From Alloalcanivorax dieselolei B5 (GTDB lineage: Bacteria > Pseudomonadota > Gammaproteobacteria > Pseudomonadales > Alcanivoracaceae): a stretch of 64,000 nucleotides of DNA. This document shows, one piece after another, positions 9,391-17,856 of this stretch. The position numbers and the translations under genes are program-made. Under the pieces are notes generated by a model that saw only the letters and a program-made list of their open reading frames with translations, was not told the origin of the DNA and ran no database searches. Within the stretch, counting starts at the first letter, position 1; every line of letters begins with the position of its first letter. The stretch spans positions 2,852,001 through 2,916,000 of the forward strand of contig NC_018691.1 in NCBI RefSeq assembly GCF_000300005.1, read 5' to 3'.

Positions 9391-10826
9391 GCCAGCCCGC
9401 GCGCATCCCGCTACGGGATGAATTCAACAGCCGCGCCCACGATGCACTGGGGGATGCCCAACTCAGACGCAATTTTCGCGGTGCCATGGACTCGCTGATG
9501 GAGAAGCGCGCCGCCGCCTTCAGCGACGCCGACGAGCGCGAGCGGTTGCGCACCCTGGGCAATCACATCCGCGCCCGCGCGCTGTCCCGGCTGCCGGATC
9601 TTCTGGAGCAGCTGGAAAGCAATCTCACCGCCAACGGTATCCAGGTGCACTGGGCGGAAACCACCGAGCAGGCCAATCGCATCGTCCTCGACATCGCCGA
9701 GCGCCGCCAGGCCAGGCAGGTGATCAAGGGCAAGTCCATGGTCAGCGAGGAGATGGATATGAACCATGTCCTCGCCGACCACGGTATCGAGTGTCTGGAA
9801 TCGGACATGGGCGAGTACATCATTCAGCTCGATCACGAGAAGCCCTCGCACATCATCATGCCGGCGATCCACAAGAATGCCGATCAGGTGGCCCGGTTGT
9901 TCGAACGGGAACTGGGCGAACCCTACACCCGCGACGTCAACCAACTGATTCAGACTGGCCGCCGGATACTGCGGCAAAAATTCTTCGACGCCGACATCGG
10001 TGTCTCCGGCGTCAATTTCGCGGTGGCCGAAACCGGCACCCTGGTGCTGGTGGAAAACGAGGGCAACGGCCGCATGAGCACCACCGTGCCCAAGGTGCAC
10101 ATCGCCGTCACCGGCATCGAAAAAGTGGTGGCCCATCTGCGTGATGTAGTGCCGCTGCTGTCGCTGCTGACCCGCTCCGCTCTGGGGCAGCCGATCACCA
10201 CCTACATCAACATGATCTCCCGTCCGCGCCAGGCCGGCGAGCGCGACGGGCCGGAAGAAGTCCACCTGGTGCTGCTCGACAACGGTCGCAGCCAAGCCTT
10301 CGCCGACAGCGAACTGCGGCAGACCCTGAACTGCATCCGCTGCGGCGCCTGCATGAACCACTGCCCGGTGTACACCCGCGTCGGCGGCCACACCTATGGC
10401 GAGGTCTACCCCGGCCCCATCGGCGCCATCATCACCCCGCACCTGGTGGGCCTGGACAAAGTGCCGGACCATCCCAGCGCGTCTTCCCTGTGCGGCGCCT
10501 GCGGCGAAGTCTGCCCGGTGCGGATTCCGATTCCATCGCTGTTGCGGCGCTTGCGCGAAGAGAACGTGTCCCGTCCGGACCCCGGGCACGCGGTGATGCG
10601 CGGCCAGGGCAGCAAATACTCGGCACTGGAGAGTACCGTCTGGACGCTCTGGCGCACGCTGTACACGCGCCCGCTGCTGTACCGGCTGTTCCGCTTCTTC
10701 GCCACCCGCTTGCGCGCGCTGACACCCTCGCGTCTCGGCCCCTGGACCGAGCACCGCGGCGCCCCCAAACCCGCCGCCCGTTCCCTGCACGAACTGGCCC
10801 GCAAACATCTGGAGCAGTCCCGATGA
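9387..10826 (+). CDS. lutB: L-lactate oxidation iron-sulfur subunit LutB/LldF
   Basis: 479 residues. The N-terminal ~300 residues form the LUD domain (QVIKGKSMVSEEMDMN; GVNFAVAETGTLVLVENEGN). Two ferredoxin-type clusters follow: CIRCGACMNHCPVY and CGACGEVCPVRIP. The C-terminus has the LutB extension with aromatic residues. Starts at the ATG inside the ATGA overlap with lutA; an upstream-extended frame exists but lies entirely within lutA. Works in a complex with LutA and LutC in L-lactate oxidation. Length is normal. Confidence 0.94.
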   Translation: MSQPARIPLRDEFNSRAHDALGDAQLRRNFRGAMDSLMEKRAAAFSDADERERLRTLGNHIRARALSRLPDLLEQLESNLTANGIQVHWAETTEQANRIVLDIAERRQARQVIKGKSMVSEEMDMNHVLADHGIECLESDMGEYIIQLDHEKPSHIIMPAIHKNADQVARLFERELGEPYTRDVNQLIQTGRRILRQKFFDADIGVSGVNFAVAETGTLVLVENEGNGRMSTTVPKVHIAVTGIEKVVAHLRDVVPLLSLLTRSALGQPITTYINMISRPRQAGERDGPEEVHLVLLDNGRSQAFADSELRQTLNCIRCGACMNHCPVYTRVGGHTYGEVYPGPIGAIITPHLVGLDKVPDHPSASSLCGACGEVCPVRIPIPSLLRRLREENVSRPDPGHAVMRGQGSKYSALESTVWTLWRTLYTRPLLYRLFRFFATRLRALTPSRLGPWTEHRGAPKPAARSLHELARKHLEQSR

Positions 10827-11662
10827 GCGCCAAAGCCCGCATTCTCGACAAACTCCGGCACAGCCTGGCCGGCACCGAAACGCTGCCGGACGATTTCGAC
10901 GAGACGCTGGTCACCGAACCCTGGCGCTATCCGCCGGAGCAGCGCCTTGCCCGCTTGCGGGAATTGATGGAAGCGGTGCGCACGGAAATTCATCTCACCA
11001 GCCAGACTCAATGGCCGGACCTGCTGGCCGCCCTGCTCGCCGAAAAGCAACTGACACGTCTGCTGATCGCACCGGAGACCGACCATGGCCGGCAATTAAC
11101 CGCGCACTGGTCGACCCGTTCCGATGCGTCACTATCCACCCTCTCCCTGTCCCTCTCCCCTCAAGGGAGAGGGGACCGAATAGATGGGCCTGTCTTGTCT
11201 CCCCTCTCCCTTGAGGGGAGAGGGGCCGGGGGAGAGGGTGAAACAGCGGCCGGATCCGGCACGGACTCAACTCAGGAGCATTCGCCCTCCGATTTACCGG
11301 CCTTGCACGCCTACGACCGGCCCGTGGAAGAGTGGAAACACGAGCTGTTCCATGACACCCCGGCCAGTCTCACCGGCACGGTCGGCGCCATCGCCGCCAC
11401 CGGCAGTCTGATTCTGTGCCCGGACCGCCACGAACCGCGCTTGATGAGTCTGGTGCCGCCGGTGCATTTCGCGCTACTGCGCGCCAGCACCATCCATGAC
11501 AATCTCTATGAAGCCCAGCGCGCCTTGAACTGGCGCGCCGGCATGCCCACCAACGCGCTGTTGATCTCTGGCCCGTCCAAGACCGCCGACATCGAGCAGG
11601 TACTGGCCTACGGCGCCCACGGCCCCAAGGACCTGGTGGTACTGATTCTGGAGGACGCATGA
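10823..11662 (+). CDS. lutC: L-lactate oxidation subunit LutC/LldG with a palindromic repeat inside the frame
   Basis: 279 residues, a LUD-domain protein. The C-terminal half is normal (LTGTVGAIAATGSLIL; LMSLVPPVHFALLRAS; ISGPSKTADIEQVL). Residues about 105-140 are encoded by a 104-bp palindromic repeat and read STLSLSLSPQGRGD...EGRGAGGEGE, a low-complexity Ser/Gly/Arg stretch with no place in the family. It lies in the variable linker between the N-terminal helices and the LUD core, and the frame stays open across it, so the protein is probably made with an extra loop. ATGA overlaps with lutB and dld on both sides show it is still in the operon. Confidence 0.9.
   Translation: MSAKARILDKLRHSLAGTETLPDDFDETLVTEPWRYPPEQRLARLRELMEAVRTEIHLTSQTQWPDLLAALLAEKQLTRLLIAPETDHGRQLTAHWSTRSDASLSTLSLSLSPQGRGDRIDGPVLSPLSLEGRGAGGEGETAAGSGTDSTQEHSPSDLPALHAYDRPVEEWKHELFHDTPASLTGTVGAIAATGSLILCPDRHEPRLMSLVPPVHFALLRASTIHDNLYEAQRALNWRAGMPTNALLISGPSKTADIEQVLAYGAHGPKDLVVLILEDA
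11137..11240. repeat. 104-bp palindromic repeat, copy 1 (inside lutC)
   Basis: Begins CACCCTCTCCC and ends GGGAGAGGGTG, with inner arms CCCTCTCCCCTCAAGGGAG and CTCCCTTGAGGGGAGAGGG. The whole folds as nested hairpins. It matches the copy at 14489-14592 in both arms and in length; differences lie only in the central loop. It is in frame in lutC. Confidence 0.92.
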
Positions 11663-14481
11663 CCGCTGCCGCCCACGGCCCGCTGCCCGCCCCTTTTCTG
11701 CGGGCAGTGGAAGCCCTGATTCCCGCCTCACGGCGTTTCGACGATCCGTTGTCCACTCTGGCGTTCGGCACCGACGCCAGCTTTTACCGTCTGATTCCGA
11801 AACTGGTGATCCGGGTGGAAACGGAAGCGGAAGTGGTGACGCTGCTGCAGCTGGCCGGCGAGCATGCCGTGCCGGTGACGTTCCGCGCCGCCGGCACCAG
11901 TTTGTCCGGCCAGGCGATCAGTGATTCCGTGCTGATCGTGCTGGGCGACCAGTGGAACGGCCGGGAAATTCGTAACGACGGCGAACAGATCCGCCTGCAA
12001 CCCGGCGTCATCGGTGCCCAGGCCAACGCCTGGCTGGCGCCGCTGGGCCGCAAGATCGGCCCGGATCCGGCGTCCATCAACGCCGCCAAGATCGGCGGCA
12101 TCGTCGCCAACAATTCCAGCGGCATGTGCTGCGGCACCGCCCAGAACACCTACCACACCCTGGCCGGCATGCGCCTGGTGCTGGCCGACGGCACCGTGCT
12201 GGACAGCGAGGACGCGGACAGCATCACGCGCTTCCGGCAAAGCCACGCGGCCCTGCTCGAACAACTGGCGGCACTGGGCCGGGCGACCCGCGCCGATATG
12301 CCTCTAAGCAGCCGTATCCGCCATAAATACCGTCTCAAGAACACCACCGGCCTGTCCTTGAACGCGCTGGTGGATTACGACGATCCGCTGGATATTCTCA
12401 CCCATCTGATGGTGGGCTCGGAGGGAATCCTTGGCTTCATCAGCGCGGTCACCTACGACACCGTGCCGGAGTACCCGCACCGGGCCAGCGCCCTGATCGT
12501 GTTCCCCGACGTGGACACCTGCTGCCGGGCGGTGCCGGTGCTGAAGCAGCAACCGGTGTCGGCGGTGGAATTGCTCGACCGCCGCAGTCTGCGCTCGGTA
12601 CAGGATCAGCCGGGCATGCCCGACTGGGTGCCGGGCCTGTCCGACGGCGCCTGCGCCTTGCTGATCGAATCCCGCGCCGCCGCCGAAACCCTGTTGCAGG
12701 AACAATTACAGGGTATTCGCCAGGCCCTCGCCGCCTTCGCGGTGGAGAAGCAGGTGGATTTCAGCACCGATGCGGCGGTGAACGAGCAACTCTGGGCCAT
12801 CCGCAAAGGCACCTTTCCGGCGGTGGGCGCGGTGCGGCCCACCGGCACCACGGTGATCATCGAGGACGTGACCTTCCCGGTGGAACAACTCGCCGACGGC
12901 GTGCGCGGCCTGCTCACCCTGTTCGATAAACACGGTTATGACGAAGCGATCATCTTTGGCCACGCCCTGGAAGGCAATCTGCACTTCGTGTTCACCCAGG
13001 GCTTCGACGACCCGGCCCAGGTGCAACGCTATGAAGCCTTCATGGGCGACGTGGCCAAACTGGTGGCGGAAGACTTCGGCGGCGCGCTCAAGGCCGAGCA
13101 CGGCACCGGCCGCAACATGGCGCCCTTCGTGGAGCTGGAATGGGGCCGCGACGCCTATCAACTGATGTGGAAAATCAAACGGCTGCTCGACCCCGCCGGT
13201 ATCCTCAACCCGGATGTGGTGTTGTCCGAGGACCCGCGCATTCACCTGAAACATCTCAAGCCGCTGCCCGCCGCCAACGAGATCGTCGACAAGTGTATCG
13301 AGTGCGGCTTCTGCGAACCGGTGTGCCCTTCCCGCGGCCTGACCCTGACACCGCGCCAGCGCATCGTGGTGTGGCGGGACATTCAGGCCAAACGCCGCGA
13401 CGGAGCCGGCGCCACCGCGCTCTGGAACGACTATCTGTATCGCGGCATCGATTCCTGCGCGGCCACCGGCCTGTGCGCCCAGCGCTGCCCGGTGGGCATC
13501 AACACCGGCGATCTGGTGCGTGAATTGAGAGCCGAACAGGCCCGGCACACCGGCACCGCCGACCGGCTGGCCGATCATTTCAGCGGCGCTCTTGCCGCCA
13601 CCCGGGTTACCCTGCGCGGTGCCACCACCGCGCAAAAACTGCTCGGCGGGGAACGGCTGCAAACGCTGTCCAAGGGCCTGCGCCAACTGTCCGGTGAACG
13701 TATTCCGATGTGGACGCCGGCCATGCCGCAAGCCACCTCCCTGCCCCGCCATCAACCTCTTTCCGCCGGGCAGCGCCCGCGCGTGGTCTATCTGGCCGCC
13801 TGCGTCTCCCGCACCATGGGACCATCGCTGAGCGATCCGGAGCAAGTACCGCTGATCGACAAAACCCGGGCGCTGCTGGAAAAAGCAGGCTTCGAGGTGG
13901 TGTTCCCGGAAGATCTGGACAGCCTGTGCTGCGGCCAGCCTTTCGCTTCCAAAGGCTATCCGGAACAGGGGGACCGTAAACGGGATCAATTGGCGGCGGC
14001 GCTGCTGAAAGCCAGCCGCGATGGCGAGGATCCAATTTATTGCGACACCAGCCCCTGTACCTTGCGGCTGACGGAAGGCCCTCTGGACAAGCGACTGAAA
14101 CTCTATGATCCGGTGAAGTTCATTCGCGAGCATCTCTATTCCCGGCTCACGTTTTCACCGCTGGACACGTCGGTGGCGGTGCACGTCACCTGCAGCACGC
14201 AGCATCTTGGGGAAAGCGCCGGTCTGCTCGATATCGCCCGTCGCTGTGCCCGGGAGGTGGTGGTTCCGGAAGGGATTCACTGCTGCGGCTTCGCCGGTGA
14301 CAAGGGCTTCACCACCCCGGAGCTCAACGCCCACGCGCTGCGTGATCTGCACGACACCGTGCGGCACTGCGACGAGGGCATCTCCACCAGCCGCACCTGC
14401 GAGATTGGTCTCAGCCATCATGGCGGCATTGATTATCACGGGCTGGTGTATCTGGTGGACCGGGCGACCACGGCGGTTTGA
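11659..14481 (+). CDS. dld: FAD/iron-sulfur D-lactate dehydrogenase
   Basis: 940 residues. The N-terminal FAD_binding_4 domain is clear (VPVTFRAAGTSLSGQAISD; GPDPASINAAKIGGIVANNSSG), then the FAD-oxidase C-terminal domain (ALEGNLHFVFTQGF; LKAEHGTGRNMAPFVE). Next come two [4Fe-4S] motifs (CIECGFCEPVCPSRG; CAATGLCAQRCPVGIN), then CCG-type cysteine motifs (CCGQPFASKGYPEQG; CCGFAGDKGFTTPE). This layout is that of the large respiratory D-lactate dehydrogenase found with lldP in pseudomonads; a 2-hydroxyglutarate or glycolate role is less likely in this operon. Starts in the ATGA overlap with lutC and is the last gene of the operon. Confidence 0.92.
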   Translation: MTAAAHGPLPAPFLRAVEALIPASRRFDDPLSTLAFGTDASFYRLIPKLVIRVETEAEVVTLLQLAGEHAVPVTFRAAGTSLSGQAISDSVLIVLGDQWNGREIRNDGEQIRLQPGVIGAQANAWLAPLGRKIGPDPASINAAKIGGIVANNSSGMCCGTAQNTYHTLAGMRLVLADGTVLDSEDADSITRFRQSHAALLEQLAALGRATRADMPLSSRIRHKYRLKNTTGLSLNALVDYDDPLDILTHLMVGSEGILGFISAVTYDTVPEYPHRASALIVFPDVDTCCRAVPVLKQQPVSAVELLDRRSLRSVQDQPGMPDWVPGLSDGACALLIESRAAAETLLQEQLQGIRQALAAFAVEKQVDFSTDAAVNEQLWAIRKGTFPAVGAVRPTGTTVIIEDVTFPVEQLADGVRGLLTLFDKHGYDEAIIFGHALEGNLHFVFTQGFDDPAQVQRYEAFMGDVAKLVAEDFGGALKAEHGTGRNMAPFVELEWGRDAYQLMWKIKRLLDPAGILNPDVVLSEDPRIHLKHLKPLPAANEIVDKCIECGFCEPVCPSRGLTLTPRQRIVVWRDIQAKRRDGAGATALWNDYLYRGIDSCAATGLCAQRCPVGINTGDLVRELRAEQARHTGTADRLADHFSGALAATRVTLRGATTAQKLLGGERLQTLSKGLRQLSGERIPMWTPAMPQATSLPRHQPLSAGQRPRVVYLAACVSRTMGPSLSDPEQVPLIDKTRALLEKAGFEVVFPEDLDSLCCGQPFASKGYPEQGDRKRDQLAAALLKASRDGEDPIYCDTSPCTLRLTEGPLDKRLKLYDPVKFIREHLYSRLTFSPLDTSVAVHVTCSTQHLGESAGLLDIARRCAREVVVPEGIHCCGFAGDKGFTTPELNAHALRDLHDTVRHCDEGISTSRTCEIGLSHHGGIDYHGLVYLVDRATTAV

Positions 14482-14488
14482 CGTTTTG

Positions 14489-14592
14489 CACCCTCTCCCT
14501 GTCCCTCTCCCCTCAAGGGAGAGGGGACCGAATAGAAAGGTTTGTCTTAGCTCCCCTCTCCCTTGAGGGGAGAGGGGCCGGGGGAGAGGGTG
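14489..14592. repeat. 104-bp palindromic repeat, copy 2 (after dld)
   Basis: Same ends and arms as copy 1 in lutC. It occupies nearly all of the space between dld and the convergent lipoprotein gene, where its hairpin may also end transcription. Confidence 0.92.
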
Positions 14593-14599
14593 AATAAAC

Positions 14600-15436
14600 C
14601 TACAACCGCCCATCCACGTCATAACACTGCCCCGCCACCAGATTCTGGGCCAGCATGAAGCGGTCCTGGGCGTTGGTGGCCTGCAGTTCGGCCACACTCA
14701 GGGATTTCAGCATCCAGGTGTTCCAGACACTGACGAACTGAGTGTCGATATCCATGTCGCCCCGGGGCATGGTGGCGTTGAGCGCGCGCACCGACAGGCT
14801 GTCGCCTTCCCATTGCATCTCATAACCTTCATTGGGATAGGCCACTTCGAGACAGGAGAGGAATTCCTTCATGGAGCGTTCCGAGGGCTGCCCGATGGCA
14901 TAGGCCAGAGGCTGGTCCGGCACCTCTCTGAGCACTTGCAGGATATGCGCGTCCGCCATCCGTTCGCGCAGTTGCGCCATGGCGTCCTCGGCGGCGGAGT
15001 CGTTGCGGGCCTCGGCCTCTTCCCGGGCCTGGGCGATGGCACGGCGCACCTGCTCGCGGCGGCGCTCGCGCCGTTCACGTTCCAGCCGTGCCTGAATAGT
15101 GGCATCCCAGGCCTCGGACACCAGACGATCCAGTTCCTGATCCTGTTCACGGGCATCCAGCACCCGGCGCACCCTGGCGCCGCAGCGGGCGATCAACCCT
15201 GCGCGCTGGTCATTGGGCAGCCAGCGGTCTTGCCGCCAGGCCGTGGCCAGCTCGTCACAGGCCGGGTCCGCGACCCCCAATCGGTTCTGGGTGACATAGT
15301 CCAGGCCGGCCACCATGGCCGGCGCCGGCGCCAGGCCGAGCCAGCCGCCGGCGGTTTGCCGCAGACTGGCGCAGCCACCCAGCAGCAGGGCGCACAACGC
15401 CAATGCCCCCCAACGAGACAACGCAACAGTATTCAT
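14600..15436 (-). CDS. Outer-membrane or periplasmic lipoprotein of unknown function
   Basis: 278 residues. A clear signal peptide and lipobox (ALCALLLGGC, Cys ~22). Residues ~95-160 are very rich in Arg, Glu, Gln and Ala (ARLERERRERRREQVRRAIAQAREE), a likely coiled coil. The C-terminal third carries LSCLEVAYPNEGYEMQWEG and ends GQCYDVDGRL; these do not bring a family to mind. Encoded 61 bases after the fumarase gene on the same strand, so perhaps co-transcribed. Confidence 0.8.
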   Translation of the reverse strand: MNTVALSRWGALALCALLLGGCASLRQTAGGWLGLAPAPAMVAGLDYVTQNRLGVADPACDELATAWRQDRWLPNDQRAGLIARCGARVRRVLDAREQDQELDRLVSEAWDATIQARLERERRERRREQVRRAIAQAREEAEARNDSAAEDAMAQLRERMADAHILQVLREVPDQPLAYAIGQPSERSMKEFLSCLEVAYPNEGYEMQWEGDSLSVRALNATMPRGDMDIDTQFVSVWNTWMLKSLSVAELQATNAQDRFMLAQNLVAGQCYDVDGRL

Positions 15437-15497
15437 AGTGGTCTGTCTGACGCGTTCCGCCCCGAGAGGTTCCCCCCGGGGCGGAAGCGAGGCAGGA

Positions 15498-17024
15498 TTA
15501 CGCCGACTTCTTGGCGGCGATCTTCTCTTTCCAGATCACCGGGCCGGTCTTGTGTACCGATTCGCCGTTGGAATCCACCGCCACGGTCACCGGCATGTCT
15601 TCCACCTCGAATTCGTAGATCGCTTCCATGCCCAGGTCCTCGAAAGCCGCCACGCGGGACTTGCGGATCGCCTTGGACACCAGATAAGCGGCGCCGCCCA
15701 CGGCCATCAGGTAAACCGCCTTGTTGTCCTTGATCGCCTGGATCGCGGTGTCGCCACGCTCGGCCTTGCCGACCATGCCGATCAGGCCGGTTTCCTCGAG
15801 CATGGTACGGGTGAACTTGTCCATGCGGGTGGCGGTGGTCGGACCGGCCGGGCCCACCACTTCGTCGCCCACCGGGTCCACCGGGCCGACGTAGTAGATG
15901 AAGCGGTTGGTGAAGTCCACCGGCAGCTTCTCGCCCTTGGAAATCATATCCACCATGCGCTTGTGGGCGGCGTCACGGCCGGTGAGCAGCTTGCCGGACA
16001 GCAGCAGCGTATCGCCGGGCTGCCAGGTCTGCACTTCTTCCGGGGTCACGGTGTCCAGATTGACGCGCTTGGCGCCCTCGTCGTTGCCCCAGGCAATGTC
16101 CGGCCACTCTTCCAGATCCGGCGCCTTGAGATCCGCCGGGCCGCTGCCGTCGAGAATAAAGTGGGCATGGCGGGTGGCGGCGCAGTTGGGAATGATCGCC
16201 ACCGGCTTGTTGGCCGCGTGGGTGGGGTAATCCGCCACTTTCACATCCAGCACCGTGGTCAGGCCACCCAGGCCCTGGGCACCGATGCCCAGCGCGTTGA
16301 CCTTCTCGAACAGCTCCAGGCGCAGTTCCTCGGCCCGGGTTTGCGGGCCACGGGCCTGCAACTCGTGAATGTCGATGGGGTCCATCAGGGATTCCTTGGC
16401 GATCAGCATGGCCTTCTCGGCGGTACCGCCGATGCCGATGCCAAGCATGCCCGGCGGGCACCAGCCGGCGCCCATCTTCGGCACCTGCTCCAGCACCCAG
16501 TCGACGACGGAGTCGGACGGGTTGAGCATGGCGAACTTGGACTTCGCCTCGGAACCGCCGCCCTTGGCGGCCACGTCGATCTCCAGGGTGTCGCCGGGCA
16601 CGATGGAATAGTTGATCACCGCCGGGGTGTTGTCCTTGGTGTTGGCGCGCTTGCCATCCGGATCAGCCAGCACCGAGGCGCGCAGCACGTTGTCGGGGTG
16701 GTTGTAGGCCCGGCGCACGCCTTCGTTGATCATGTCGTCCAGAGACATGCTCTCTTCCCCGGAGGACGCTTCGAAGGTGACGTTCATGCCGACCTTGGCG
16801 AACACGGTGACGATACCGGTGTCCTGGCAGATCGGGCGGTGCCCCATGGCGGACATGCGCGAGTTCACCAGAATCTGCGCCATGGCGTCCTTGGCCGCCT
16901 TGCTCTCTTCCTTCTCGTAGGCTTCCTTTACCGCGCGGATGAAGTCCACCGGGTGGTAATAGGAGATGTACTGCAGGGCATCGGCCACGCTTTGGATCAG
17001 ATCGTCCTGGCGAATCACCGTCAT
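15498..17024 (-). CDS. fumA: Class I (iron-sulfur) fumarate hydratase
   Basis: 508 residues. Interconverts fumarate and malate in the TCA cycle. Typical class I motifs: RPICQDTGIVTVFAKVG near residue 63, GAGWCPPGMLGIGIGGT, and PNCAATRHAHF; their cysteines are the expected ligands of the [4Fe-4S] cluster. The C-terminal beta domain has YYVGPVDPVGDEVVGPAGPTTATRMD. ATG at 17024 is chosen because CAGGAG lies 8 bases upstream; the frame extends further to 17120 but that part is not fumarase-like. Confidence 0.96.
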   Translation of the reverse strand: MTVIRQDDLIQSVADALQYISYYHPVDFIRAVKEAYEKEESKAAKDAMAQILVNSRMSAMGHRPICQDTGIVTVFAKVGMNVTFEASSGEESMSLDDMINEGVRRAYNHPDNVLRASVLADPDGKRANTKDNTPAVINYSIVPGDTLEIDVAAKGGGSEAKSKFAMLNPSDSVVDWVLEQVPKMGAGWCPPGMLGIGIGGTAEKAMLIAKESLMDPIDIHELQARGPQTRAEELRLELFEKVNALGIGAQGLGGLTTVLDVKVADYPTHAANKPVAIIPNCAATRHAHFILDGSGPADLKAPDLEEWPDIAWGNDEGAKRVNLDTVTPEEVQTWQPGDTLLLSGKLLTGRDAAHKRMVDMISKGEKLPVDFTNRFIYYVGPVDPVGDEVVGPAGPTTATRMDKFTRTMLEETGLIGMVGKAERGDTAIQAIKDNKAVYLMAVGGAAYLVSKAIRKSRVAAFEDLGMEAIYEFEVEDMPVTVAVDSNGESVHKTGPVIWKEKIAAKKSA

Positions 17025-17120
17025 TGGGGGCACTCCTGGCTGGAACGAGGGGCGCGCATTATAGCCCATGGCCGGGCATGGCTCCACGGCATGGGGACAT
17101 GACGCTTGAGGTCGCCACAA

Positions 17121-17390
17121 GGTCGCTGTTGGAGCCAGCCTGCTGGCGAATCTTTTTTGGCGTTTGGGGACTATTCGCTGGCAAGGCTGGCTCCCACAGC
17201 CCGGACTACGAAGCCGCTGTAGGAGCCTGCCCTGCAGGCGAATGGGACATAAGAAAAAAGATTCGCCAGCAGGGCTGGCTCCTACAGACCGGACTACGAA
17301 GCCGCCGTGGGAAGCTGGCTTGCCAGCGAATAGTCCCCAAACGCCACAGCTGATTCGCGAGCGAGCTCGCTTCCCACAGCGGCTTCGTAG
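17121..17390. repeat. Array of four to five REP-like palindromes
   Basis: Head-to-head units with different stems: GGAGCCAGCctGCTGGCGAAT, GGAGCCTGCcctGCAGGCGAAT and GGAAGCTGGCttGCCAGCGAAT, plus a GCGAGCGAGCTCGC variant, linked by CTACGAAGCCGC. The stems differ but each keeps base pairing. This is the largest cluster in the window. Confidence 0.85.
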
Positions 17391-17856
17391 TCCCGGCTGA
17401 GGGAAGATGGCCGGGCGGCGCTCCGCTTGGCAGCGATTTTTTCCTGTCCCCTTTTTAAAATACGTTTCCCCGCTTATTAATAATCCCGTCCTCGCTCTTC
17501 ATTAAAGGACAGAGCGGCGCGCCTTTGTCCGAAAAAGACAGGAAAACGGTAGAATAACGACACCACTTTGTTTACTTATCCCTTACTCTTATTCTTTTTA
17601 CACTCCCTTTCGCTTCCCTTTTCTTGCTCAAAAAATCATCCCAACCATTTGTTTTTAATCAACTTTTCGACATAAAAACAAAATCATGACCGACCGTTCT
17701 CAATCGCCGGTTATGGGCGCCCGCCAACCACTCCTAGGCTCTGGCTGCCAACGATGCAGATCGTGCCTTTCTTTAAAACCAAAACAACACAAAAAAAATC
17801 GTGACAAAAAAGAAAACGCAATAACGACCACAATAATCTTTGGAGGATTTCCTGAA
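17391..17856 (+). other. AT-rich upstream region of the FadL-like gene, copy A
   Basis: No gene supported. After CTGTCCCCTTTTT at 17444 the DNA becomes AT-rich, as expected for a long promoter/leader region. A GC-rich patch at about 17700-17768 (GGCTGCCAACGATGCAGATC, containing the hairpin ACGAT-GCAG-ATCGT) sits in the probable 5' leader, followed by an A-rich stretch up to the GGAGGA ribosome site at 17842. An ATG at 17686 is in frame with the porin, but the residues it adds are not like a signal peptide and copy B lacks them. Confidence 0.5.

Noticed and set aside
15315-17102. 595-codon plus-strand frame opposite fumarase
   Set aside because: Fumarase motifs on the minus strand are decisive; the plus-strand product is His/Gly/Val-rich without domains.
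17121-17390. Possible CRISPR array
   Set aside because: Units are inverted and varied, spacers are not of even length, and no cas genes are near. They are REP-like palindromes.
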